Of a DNA stretch of 64,000 bases, positions 49,721 to 56,781 are shown piece by piece. This DNA comes from Nitrospira sp. (GTDB lineage Bacteria; Nitrospirota; Nitrospiria; Nitrospirales; Nitrospiraceae). The position numbers were made by a program, and so were the translations under genes. Within the stretch, counting starts at the first letter, position 1, and every line of letters starts with the position of its first letter. The notes below the pieces were generated by a model that was not told where the DNA came from, did not search any database, and saw only the letters and a program-made list of their open reading frames with translations. The stretch covers positions 62,001 through 126,000 of the forward strand of contig JACOEL010000008.1 of the NCBI GenBank assembly GCA_024998625.1, written 5' to 3'.

Positions 49721-50827
49721 ATGGCACAGGCAAAGACGAAGAAGAACGGGGCCGTGGGGAAAAAGCTCGTCGGGATGGCCGATGTGGTCATTGCGGCGGC
49801 GCAACGGGCCAAAGACCCGGCGTTTGAGATTCCGATTCGCGCGTTGTCGAACGTGTCGTTCAATCCCCGCAGGGGGCTGATCGAGATGGGCGAGAAGAAG
49901 CAATCGCGGTCGTTTTTCAATGTCGGGATGGCGAAGAAATTCATGCAGACGATGCTGGTGGCCGATGCGCTGGCGGAGTTGCAGCAAGCCGATCTGACCA
50001 CCTCGCTGAGGGAAATTTATTATCGTACGAAACATACGATTCAAGACTCCCATGAGAATACCTTCGATACACAGGACGAGTCCGACCCTATTATCGAGGA
50101 TCTCGAAGTCTCGCTGGTAGCGCTCCGGGAAGAACTCCATGTGCGGGCGGAAAACAGCGGCAGCATCGTCGGGCCGGTCGTGTTCGGGGACGACGGTGAC
50201 CGGGTGGATTGTGCCAAGCTGGGCAAGGGCGGATATTCCGTGCCCTCGATCGTCGAACCGGAATATCTGGAGATCCGCCGCTGCACCGCCGATTTTCTCC
50301 TGTTGGTCGAAAAAGGCACGCAGTGGAACCGGCTCTCGGAAGATAAGTTCTGGCGGCGATACAACTGCGTGCTCCTGACGGGGAACGGGCAGCCGCCGCG
50401 CGGGGTGCGACGGTTGGCGCGTCGTCTGCATGAGGAGCGCAAGCTGCCTGTGTATGTGCTGGTCGACAACGACCCATGGGGATATTATATTTATTCGGTG
50501 GTGAAGCAGGGCTCGATCAACCTGGCATTTGAGAGCCAGCGCATGGCGATTCCGAAGGCGAAGTTCATCGGACTCTCCAGCGCAGACCCGGAGCGGTATG
50601 AGTTGCCGCGTAATGTGGGCATCAAGCTGAACGAGAAAGACATCACCCGCGCCAAGGAACTGCTGAACTATCAATGGTTCCAGAAGCCGGCCTGGCAGCA
50701 GGAAATCAAACGGATGCTCACGAGCGGGCTGAAATACGAACTGGACGCGCTCGCGAACAAGGACTTTCAATACCTGACCAAGAAGTATCTTCCGCGCAAG
50801 CTGAAGGAAAAGGACTGGTTGGATTAG
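49721..50827 (+). CDS. top6A: DNA topoisomerase VI subunit A (Spo11-like)
   Basis: DNA-cleaving subunit of topoisomerase VI, homologous to Spo11; 368 residues. The winged-helix (CAP-like) domain carries the candidate active-site tyrosine pair at 100-101 (TSLREIYYRTKH). The Toprim domain shows the metal ligands Glu197 (FLLLVEKGTQWNRL) and Asp249/Asp251 (VYVLVDNDPWGYYIYS). GNGQPPRGVRRLARRLHEE lies between them. All catalytic residues are present, so the enzyme should be active. It is preceded by AGGACAGGGT. Topoisomerase VI is best known from archaea and plants and occurs only sporadically in bacteria. Confidence 0.94.
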   Translation: MAQAKTKKNGAVGKKLVGMADVVIAAAQRAKDPAFEIPIRALSNVSFNPRRGLIEMGEKKQSRSFFNVGMAKKFMQTMLVADALAELQQADLTTSLREIYYRTKHTIQDSHENTFDTQDESDPIIEDLEVSLVALREELHVRAENSGSIVGPVVFGDDGDRVDCAKLGKGGYSVPSIVEPEYLEIRRCTADFLLLVEKGTQWNRLSEDKFWRRYNCVLLTGNGQPPRGVRRLARRLHEERKLPVYVLVDNDPWGYYIYSVVKQGSINLAFESQRMAIPKAKFIGLSSADPERYELPRNVGIKLNEKDITRAKELLNYQWFQKPAWQQEIKRMLTSGLKYELDALANKDFQYLTKKYLPRKLKEKDWLD

Positions 50828-50899
50828 CGGCCGAGCTTCGCGGTACTTCCAACAGGGCCTCGCGTCGAACGAGTTTCATGGCGCTCCTGGAGTTGCGAT

Positions 50900-51205
50900 A
50901 TGAATATGCTGATGTTGGCGTTCCGGTCGTCATTGAAGGAACGGGTGCATGTGTTACTCGAACAGTGTGACGTGCGCGCGTACACCGAAATGCCCGAGAC
51001 GACCGGAGCAGGACAGACGGGACCCGCTGACGGTGTCTCCTTCTATCCGGGGGTCAACAATGTGATCATGGTCGCCGTGGACGATGCGCATGCCGAGCGG
51101 GTTGAACGAGCCGTGAAGGCGTGGTGCGATGAGGTGGCCCAACGTCCGGGTGGACAGAAGCCTTCCATTACGGTATTTAGCTGGCCTTGCAGGCAGTTGG
51201 TGTAG
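50900..51205 (+). CDS. PII-like small ferredoxin-fold protein
   Basis: A 101-residue protein of the PII-superfamily type found near transporters (PG0541-like). It starts with a strand-helix unit (MLMLAFRSSLKERVHVLLEQ then CDVRAYTEM), has a glycine-containing loop (TTGAGQTGPADG) where PII proteins bind nucleotides, and a second unit (NNVIMVAVDDAHAERVERAV). A Trp-containing tail (ITVFSWPCRQLV) closes it. No efflux transporter is adjacent, which is unusual for this group. It lies 73 bases after top6A. The family call is moderately sure. Confidence 0.6.
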   Translation: MNMLMLAFRSSLKERVHVLLEQCDVRAYTEMPETTGAGQTGPADGVSFYPGVNNVIMVAVDDAHAERVERAVKAWCDEVAQRPGGQKPSITVFSWPCRQLV

Positions 51206-51224
51206 TCGAAGAAACGGAGTCTCT

Positions 51225-51647
51225 GTGAGTCGGCATGGCAGATCGTATCCGGGGCGGGTTCACGTGGAGCTCTGTGCCCTCGCCCTCAGTGTGGCCATGA
51301 TGCTGGCCCCTTCGTTCGTGACGGCTCAGACGTCGCCACCGACATCGACCCCACAGAATCAGCCCGGACAAAACCTGCAATCCCCGGGAATCCTTCCGCT
51401 CCAGAATCCCCTCGCGCAGCAGTCGTCGATTACGGCCACGGCCTCCGGCGCCAGTGCGCCGCAAAGTAACACCATTCCATCCAGTCGGGGTAAGTCGTTC
51501 GGCACGATCGGCAAGGGGCTACCCGGCATGACTGGTGGACCGGCGCTCACCGCGCCGATGGGGTCGGAAGATCCATCCCCGCGCTATATGCGTCCTACCG
51601 TCATTCCTCCGCTCTTCTGCGATCCGTCCATCAATATTCCCTGCTAG
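51225..51647 (+). CDS. Secreted Pro/Gln/Ser-rich protein
   Basis: An unrecognised 140-residue protein. GTG at 51225 is preceded by CGGAG at good spacing and yields a signal peptide (CALALSVAMMLAPSFVTAQT). The mature chain is rich in P, Q, S and T (PPTSTPQNQPGQNLQSPGIL) and ends FCDPSINIPC with two Cys residues. An upstream ATG at 51129 lies in the preceding gene and would destroy the signal. It ends 13 bases before the MITE-like element. Confidence 0.55.
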   Translation: MSRHGRSYPGRVHVELCALALSVAMMLAPSFVTAQTSPPTSTPQNQPGQNLQSPGILPLQNPLAQQSSITATASGASAPQSNTIPSSRGKSFGTIGKGLPGMTGGPALTAPMGSEDPSPRYMRPTVIPPLFCDPSINIPC

Positions 51648-51660
51648 CGATCGCCGGCAG

Positions 51661-51899
51661 CTAGCCCGGGTTATTCATGAATACCTCTTCCGGTGTCCGA
51701 TCCTCTCGCCCGGCGAGGCTGTTCTCGTTCGGCCGCCCGACCGCCTCACCGGCTCGCACAGACGTGGCGCTCTTTAGTCATCGCGCCGTGCGCCCTCGAC
51801 GGACTGCACGTACGCCTGCGTCGACCTTACGCGCGAGAAGCCTCGTCGGGCTTCCGTCTCGAACGTCTCGGGACGGCATTCATGAATAAGCGGGGCTAG
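51661..51899. mobile_element. MITE-like element, 239 bp with 22-bp terminal inverted repeats
   Basis: The left end CTAGCCCGGGTTATTCATGA and the reverse complement of the right end (CTAGCCCCGCTTATTCATGA) match at all but two of the first 22 positions. The inside has no gene of its own. Both ends begin with CTAG, which could be part of the repeat or a four-base target duplication. This is the structure of a non-autonomous transposable element moved by a transposase encoded elsewhere. Confidence 0.75.
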
Positions 51900-52049
51900 A
51901 GTAAACGTGTGTTGGCGTGCGGGATCTCGCCGTCGAGGTGCGGTTTGGATCTCAGGCCTGTTCTGTGGTGTGGTGTTTGGTAGCCATGGAGAGCCGGGGT
52001 GAGTGAGTCAGACCTGTTCCTGGTGCCGGCCAATTCGATCGAGGCGGAG
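51900..52049. other. Short non-coding stretch after the MITE-like element
   Basis: 150 bases between the element and the cupredoxin-like gene. No gene or signal was recognised. Confidence 0.4.
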
Positions 52050-52481
52050 TCAGGAACTGCGCTTCGAGGCAGAGGGTTCGATGCGGATGCTCCCAGTGGG
52101 AGTCATGGCGCCTTGTGGATTGTCTGCTTCGAGCCAGACATTGAAGCGAACAGTGGTGGGTTTCGAGAAGCAGAGGCTCACGTACTGCATCGGAGCAATC
52201 GTAACCGTATCCTGCAGCATTCCGAGCGCTGAAAATCCCTTGTCACAGGCGATCAACTCGGGATTGGTTTCTTCGAGCATCCGCAGCCGGACGGCGTGGG
52301 AGTTCAGGTTCTGCCATCGAATTTCATCGCCGACTTGCACGATCAAGTGACGAGGCGCGACCTCCGAGCGGATATTGAAATAGCGGACCGCACCGGTGAG
52401 GCGCGGGCCGGATGGGGTGCTGCAACCGGCCTCTACGACGAGCAGACCGAGTAACATGAGAAGCGACAGCGTTCGAAGCAT
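52050..52481 (-). CDS. Cupredoxin-like lipoprotein
   Basis: A 143-residue lipoprotein with signal ending in VEAGC. The mature domain has a cupredoxin-type sandwich pattern: RSEVAPRHLIVQVGDEIRWQ, then NLNSHAVRLRML with a His at the usual first-ligand place, and a final strand PTTVRFNVWLEADNPQG. The normal C-x-H-x-M copper loop is not complete: a Cys occurs in SLCFSKPTT, but no His or Met follows at the expected spacing. It may therefore be a copper-free relative or bind metal differently. The neighbouring genes give no clue. Confidence 0.65.
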   Translation of the reverse strand: MLRTLSLLMLLGLLVVEAGCSTPSGPRLTGAVRYFNIRSEVAPRHLIVQVGDEIRWQNLNSHAVRLRMLEETNPELIACDKGFSALGMLQDTVTIAPMQYVSLCFSKPTTVRFNVWLEADNPQGAMTPTGSIRIEPSASKRSS

Positions 52482-52622
52482 GCGCGATCCTACAGAACTA
52501 TGTCGCGCGTTGGCTACTAGGATTGTTACCAGGTAGGGAAGCGGGAAGAAACCCTGTCAACCCGGTTGCGACAGGATCGTTGTCAGAGAGAGCACTGCGT
52601 TCATTGTTCCAAGAGTTCACGC

Positions 52623-52766
52623 ATGAGTCTGACGTTCGACGAGGCTCGCCACTTTCTCTCCCGCACGGCGTTCGGTGGAACGCCTGAAGAAATTCGGCGT
52701 GTGATGGAGTTGGATCGCGCCATTGCGGTGGCGCAGGCCTTGGTGATTCCCACGAACAAGCCTTAG
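52623..52766 (+). pseudogene. 5' remnant of a DUF1800 family gene
   Basis: The frame MSLTFDEARHFLSRTAFGG followed by TPEEIRRVMELDRAIAVAQA matches the N-terminus of DUF1800 proteins, which normally exceed 400 residues. A TAG stops it after 47 codons. Reading through, the sequence TTLPSWIHRLPPLP continues in the same frame in a plausible way for the family before losing similarity near 52830. No downstream part of the gene is present. It is a decayed fragment. Confidence 0.65.
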
Positions 52767-52927
52767 ACAACGCTGCCGTCCTGGATCCATCGTCTCCCTC
52801 CATTGCCGAAGTGCCCAAGGTGTGCCCGCACTTGCGCGCCTCACAGATTGCCTCACAGAACGGGGCGCGACTTGATTTTACGGGCCGTTCTTCCTATTCT
52901 GCTGCCGTCTGAAAGGAAGGTGAGGGC

Positions 52928-53293
52928 ATGACACGTTATCCATTGCGACGTATGGGGGTGAATGCAGTGTTTCTGCAGGTCGTCCTGCTGATCGGCGTTA
53001 CGGCGCCGGTTTGGGCAGAAGAAGCTGGAACGGAAAACATTCCCGCGATCGCCCAGGCGCCGGAGAGTCGTGGCGGCATGCTTCAGCAGACGCAGGCCCC
53101 AGTGGCGCCGACGTTGCCGCTGCTGTTCGCCGAAGGCTCCAATTCCTGCGAGATCGTGTCCTGCGGCATGGGGATCAAACAAACCTGCCAGATTACCTGT
53201 CCGGCCGATAAAACGCCCAAATGCAGTTGTGACTGCGAGCGGAGTATCGGCCCGATGTGTATGGACTACAAGGCGAACTGTCGCTGCGAATAG
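52928..53293 (+). CDS. Secreted cysteine-rich protein
   Basis: An unrecognised 121-residue protein. GGAAGGTGAGGGC precedes the ATG. The signal peptide (VFLQVVLLIGVTAPVWA) is probably cleaved before EEAGTEN. The last 50 residues hold ten Cys in close pairs: SCEIVSCGMGIKQTCQITC, CSCDCE, MCMDYKANCRCE. Such spacing suggests a disulfide-knotted or metal-binding domain. It converges on yacG with 15 bases between. Confidence 0.68.
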   Translation: MTRYPLRRMGVNAVFLQVVLLIGVTAPVWAEEAGTENIPAIAQAPESRGGMLQQTQAPVAPTLPLLFAEGSNSCEIVSCGMGIKQTCQITCPADKTPKCSCDCERSIGPMCMDYKANCRCE

Positions 53294-53308
53294 TGGGCGA
53301 CCGACCAG

Positions 53309-53509
53309 TCATTCGTTGTCCGGTAAAGACGATTCAGATCTGCCCACCGTCAGGCTCGGTCCTGAGACTCGGTACTGCTCTCCTGCCCAAGCCCCTAAGT
53401 CGATCGTTTGACATCGTTCCGAACAAAACGGACGCCACGGGTTGTCCTGCCATGTCGTGGATTGGTGGCATTCGGGACAGCGGGTGATGCGCGGTGGAGC
53501 AAGCGACAA
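53309..53509 (-). CDS. yacG: YacG-type zinc protein (DNA gyrase inhibitor family)
   Basis: A 66-residue zinc-binding protein. The four Cys ligands lie in ITRCPECHQSTTW and PFCSERCQTIDLGAWAGEQY, matching YacG, which in E. coli binds GyrB and inhibits gyrase. The start is TTG at 53509, five bases after the stop of the NlpC/P60 gene; no ATG or GTG is available. The C-terminal gyrase-contact tail (VGRSESSLPDNE) is shorter in conserved residues than the E. coli protein. It lies in the same window as a second type II topoisomerase (VI). Confidence 0.88.
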   Translation of the reverse strand: MSLAPPRITRCPECHQSTTWQDNPWRPFCSERCQTIDLGAWAGEQYRVSGPSLTVGRSESSLPDNE

Positions 53510-53514
53510 GGTGT

Positions 53515-54213
53515 TTACCTTCTGTCTGGTGATGAGGCTGACTCTACCACCCTCGTGCCGAAGGCGGCAAATAACTCTCCGGTCAGGTAGGGCGTCTGTT
53601 CTCCATCCCGCCAGTGTTTCCGGCGTATGTAGTCATTGAGCAAGCGGCCGGCGGCGTTGCGATGGATGTGAGGGTAGGCCACGTTCATCCGGTACCGCTC
53701 GATCGCTCCGGCCACGCGGCTGATAAAGACAATCGTGCCGTTGCTCTCTACCCTCTCCACGATTCCCACATGGGTCAAGGGATCGTTGACGAGGCCGTCT
53801 CCGTTGTAGTCCCAGGTATTGTCGAAGAACACCAGATCGCCGGCTTGCACGACCGGACCGCGATGAAGCTGCCCGTGTTTGCGCAGGTGGTTGTAGATCA
53901 ACCCCACGCCGTTGGCCTTTCCGTCTCCGGTCCCTCCTTCAAAGAGATCGATGCCGTGGGCGAGGTAGATGGCGCGGGTTACTCCGGCGCAATCGTAGGA
54001 GATACGACGCCCCTGGCTCTCGATCGTTTTCGCGCCGACCAGGTTGATAGCCGTTTGTACGATCGCCTGTTTGCGGGGGTCGGCTTGGGTGGTGCGGCAG
54101 CAGTCAGGAAGCGGTGTGACCGCCTGGCGGATACCCTGGGATGCCGGAGCGGCGCAGGCGCTCAAGGCGGCGCCGACCAGCAAGACGCAGAGCCTGTGAG
54201 AGAATCTTGGCAT
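53515..54213 (-). CDS. NlpC/P60-family lipoprotein
   Basis: A 232-residue lipoprotein with a signal ending in LSAC (VLLVGAALSACAAPASQG). The NlpC/P60 or CHAP-like cysteine peptidase core is present: the nucleophile Cys in ISYDCAGVTRAIYLAHGIDL, then VQAGDLVFFDNTWDYNGDG and the His in LTHVGIVERVESNG. Such enzymes cut cell-wall stem peptides. A DYNGDG loop could bind calcium. The gene is coupled to yacG, five bases downstream. The clear start ATG is at 54213. Confidence 0.85.
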   Translation of the reverse strand: MPRFSHRLCVLLVGAALSACAAPASQGIRQAVTPLPDCCRTTQADPRKQAIVQTAINLVGAKTIESQGRRISYDCAGVTRAIYLAHGIDLFEGGTGDGKANGVGLIYNHLRKHGQLHRGPVVQAGDLVFFDNTWDYNGDGLVNDPLTHVGIVERVESNGTIVFISRVAGAIERYRMNVAYPHIHRNAAGRLLNDYIRRKHWRDGEQTPYLTGELFAAFGTRVVESASSPDRR

Positions 54214-54303
54214 ACGGACTTAAGTATAGCTGGTCTTCAGAATCATGCTCGATAGCAATGAGTTACAGAATGCTCACCACGGCCGTTCAGAAATCCGTAA
54301 GAC

Positions 54304-54362
54304 GTGAAACGTTACACGTAACAGGTGTCTGGAAAAAGGCGTTACGTCGTCCCACGTTTCAC
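54304..54362. repeat. Nested intergenic hairpin between pgm and the NlpC/P60 gene
   Basis: Outer arms GTGAAACGT (54304) and ACGTTTCAC (54354-54362), and inner arms ACGTAAC (54316) and GTTACGT (54341), enclose a loop of about 18 bases. The flank (54372-54385) has ATGACGTTTGACG, seen in reverse in the trpE-trpG gap. It looks like a copy of a small dispersed intergenic repeat. Confidence 0.55.
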
Positions 54363-54423
54363 CTTTTACGAATGACGTTTGACGACTCCTGTGAACGTTT
54401 CTACGGAACGTTCCGGCATCCGG

Positions 54424-56076
54424 TCAGGTTCCGGCGCTGGAGAAGACCTGCTTGATCAACGCCTGCGCATCCTCCTGAATCCGTCTGAGATGGGCCTGGC
54501 CCTTGAAGCTTTCCGCATAAAGTTTATAGACGTCTTCCGTTCCGCTGGGGCGTGCGGCAAACCAACCGTTGGCCGTCGTCACTTTCAACCCTCCGATGGA
54601 GGCCTTATTCCCCGGCGCTTCCGTCAGCATGGCGGTAATCGGTTCTCCCGCGAGTTCCCGGCTCTGCACCTGCTGTGGCGAGAATTTCTGGAGCACGGCC
54701 TTTTGCGCCCTGGTGGCCGGTGCATCGATCCGTTCGTAGACCGGTTCGCCGAGTCTGGCCGTCAAGTCCGCATAGAGTTGCGCCGGATCTTTTCCCGTCA
54801 CCGCGAGCATTTCCGCCGCGAGCAGATCCATGATGATACCGTCCTTGTCGGTCACCCACGTGGTGCCGTCGCGACGGAGAAATGCGGCGCCCGCACTTTC
54901 TTCACCGCCGAATCCTAACGAACCGTCGCGAAGACCTGCGACGAACCACTTGAAGCCCACCGGCACCTCCACCAATAGGCGCTGCAGACTGCCTGCGACC
55001 CGATCGATCATGCTGCTGCTCACCACGGTCTTGCCGATTCCTGCGCCGGCGCTCCACCCGGGGCGATGGGTAAACAGATACGAGATCGCGGCAGCAAGGT
55101 AGTGATTGGGGTTCATCAAGCCGCCTCCGGGCGTCACGATGCCGTGGCGGTCCGTGTCTGTATCGTTGCCGAAGGCGAGGTCGAAACGGTCCTTCAGTTT
55201 GATGAGGGAAGCCATGGCGTGGGGAGAAGAGCAGTCCATGCGGATCTTGCCGTCCCAATCCAGCGTCATGAAACGAAAGGTTGGATCGACGGCTTCGTTG
55301 ACGATGTGCAGGTCCAATCCATACCGTTCTGCTAGTGGATGCCAGTAGGCCACGGCGGCGCCGCCCAATGGATCGACGCCCAGCCGCAACTTCGCTGCTT
55401 TGATGCGTTCGAGATCCACGACGTTGGCAAGATCGGCAAGATAGTGGCCGACGAAATCGTGTCGCGTCGTGGACGCCGCCTTCAGCGCCTGGTCATAGGG
55501 GACACGTTTGACGCCGTGTAGTTTGGCCGCCAGTAATGCATTGGCGCGAGTCTCAATCGTCTTCGTGACCTCCGTGTCGGCCGGGCCGCCGTTCGGCGGG
55601 TTGTATTTGAAGCCGCCGTCCTCCGGAGGGTTGTGCGAAGGGGTGATGACGATGCCATCGGCAAGACCGGACCTATGGCCCTGATTCGTGGTCAGAATTG
55701 CGTGCGAGATGACCGGAGTGGGGGTGTACCCGTCAGCCTGATCCAGGCGAACCTGAATCCCATTTGCGGCCAGCACCTCCAGTGCGCTGCGCTGAGCCGG
55801 TGTGGAGAGGGCGTGGGTGTCCTTGCCGATAAACAGGGGCCCGGTGGTTCCGACCTGAGCCCGATATTCGCAGATGGCCTGGGTGATCGCGAGAATGTGG
55901 GCTTCATTGAAGGTGCGGTGAAGGGAGGAGCCGCGATGTCCGCTGGTGCCGAAACTTACCTGCTGCCGTGGATCGGACGGGTCCGGTATTTCACCATAGT
56001 AGGCCTGTTCAAGTTTCTCGAGATTGACCAGTTGTTCCGGTTGTGCCGGTTGCCCGGCACGAGGGTGGAGAGCCAT
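54424..56076 (-). CDS. pgm: Phosphoglucomutase (alpha-D-glucose phosphate-specific)
   Basis: Interconverts glucose 1-phosphate and glucose 6-phosphate. The 550-residue product is the length of the E. coli Pgm type. The early [13 protein letters not shown] motif is characteristic, and the phosphoserine loop is in [20 protein letters not shown]. The metal-binding loop is [15 protein letters not shown]. The sugar-specific loop ([11 protein letters not shown]) and the C-terminal phosphate site ([16 protein letters not shown]) follow. The gene starts at 56076, divergent from the glutaredoxin-like gene. No neighbours in sugar metabolism. Confidence 0.96.
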   Translation of the reverse strand: MALHPRAGQPAQPEQLVNLEKLEQAYYGEIPDPSDPRQQVSFGTSGHRGSSLHRTFNEAHILAITQAICEYRAQVGTTGPLFIGKDTHALSTPAQRSALEVLAANGIQVRLDQADGYTPTPVISHAILTTNQGHRSGLADGIVITPSHNPPEDGGFKYNPPNGGPADTEVTKTIETRANALLAAKLHGVKRVPYDQALKAASTTRHDFVGHYLADLANVVDLERIKAAKLRLGVDPLGGAAVAYWHPLAERYGLDLHIVNEAVDPTFRFMTLDWDGKIRMDCSSPHAMASLIKLKDRFDLAFGNDTDTDRHGIVTPGGGLMNPNHYLAAAISYLFTHRPGWSAGAGIGKTVVSSSMIDRVAGSLQRLLVEVPVGFKWFVAGLRDGSLGFGGEESAGAAFLRRDGTTWVTDKDGIIMDLLAAEMLAVTGKDPAQLYADLTARLGEPVYERIDAPATRAQKAVLQKFSPQQVQSRELAGEPITAMLTEAPGNKASIGGLKVTTANGWFAARPSGTEDVYKLYAESFKGQAHLRRIQEDAQALIKQVFSSAGT

Positions 56077-56231
56077 AGGTTCCTCAGCAAACGATGAGGG
56101 TGGATGAGGCGATTCTGAATGATGCCTCGCTCAGTATATACGGCTCGATGAGCAATGTCAGGCATGCGTTTGCTTGCGTGGTCCTCCGCGCGGGTGTTAA
56201 GATCCGCTCACGTTAAGGAGAGGGGTTGTCC

Positions 56232-56498
56232 ATGCCGAATATTACCTTATTGCACTCACCGACCTGCGGAGCCTGTCCATCAGCGAAACGCCTGTGGAAG
56301 GAACTCAGGGTAAAGTATAGCTTTAGCTATCGCGAGGTTGATATCACGACCCCGGATGGTCAGGAATTGGCGAATCGACACTCGGTCCGGGCCGTGCCCG
56401 CGACGATTATCGACGGCCGTCTGACCTTCGTGGGGGTGCCGCCTCGTCAAAGCGCCGAGAAGGCGTTGCAGCTGAAGATGAAACCGCAGGGCGCGTGA
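56232..56498 (+). CDS. Glutaredoxin/thioredoxin-fold protein
   Basis: An 88-residue protein with the active-site CxxC in LLHSPTCGACPSAKRLW, followed by the helix-strand and the cis-Pro segment SVRAVPATIIDGRLTFVG. This is closest to small thioredoxin-like or glutaredoxin-like proteins. The start ATG at 56232 lies behind AAGGAGAGGGG; a TTG two codons earlier is also open. The 54-residue zinc-ribbon gene follows after 12 bases. It likely acts in thiol-disulfide exchange in the cytoplasm. Confidence 0.82.
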   Translation: MPNITLLHSPTCGACPSAKRLWKELRVKYSFSYREVDITTPDGQELANRHSVRAVPATIIDGRLTFVGVPPRQSAEKALQLKMKPQGA

Positions 56499-56510
56499 GA
56501 CTGGAGAGAT

Positions 56511-56675
56511 ATGACCGTTCCCGATGATGACGATTTTGAATTGCCCATTCTTCCTATGATCGATAAGGGGCCGCCGCCTGAATGCGGGACGTGCGGAGAC
56601 CCGATGAAGTTCATCGATGGCGATTGGGCCTGCGTCGATTGCAACGGTGAGCTGCTCGGCCCGGAAACCGGCTAG
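56511..56675 (+). CDS. Small zinc-ribbon protein, 54 residues
   Basis: A strong ribosome site (CTGGAGAGAT) precedes the ATG. The product starts MTVPDDDDFELPIL and contains four Cys as two pairs, PECGTCGDPM and WACVDCNGEL, spaced as a zinc ribbon. It is very acidic. It is coupled closely to the glutaredoxin-like gene. Function unknown. Confidence 0.68.
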   Translation: MTVPDDDDFELPILPMIDKGPPPECGTCGDPMKFIDGDWACVDCNGELLGPETG

Positions 56676-56781
56676 CAGCCACCGGCGTTCTTGGCCCCTC
56701 ACGCGTGAAGTGCGGAGCGTCGCCGAGATACTCTCTGCGGCCTTCCGCTCCGCGCTCTACGATTAACGGCCCACGGTCTCC

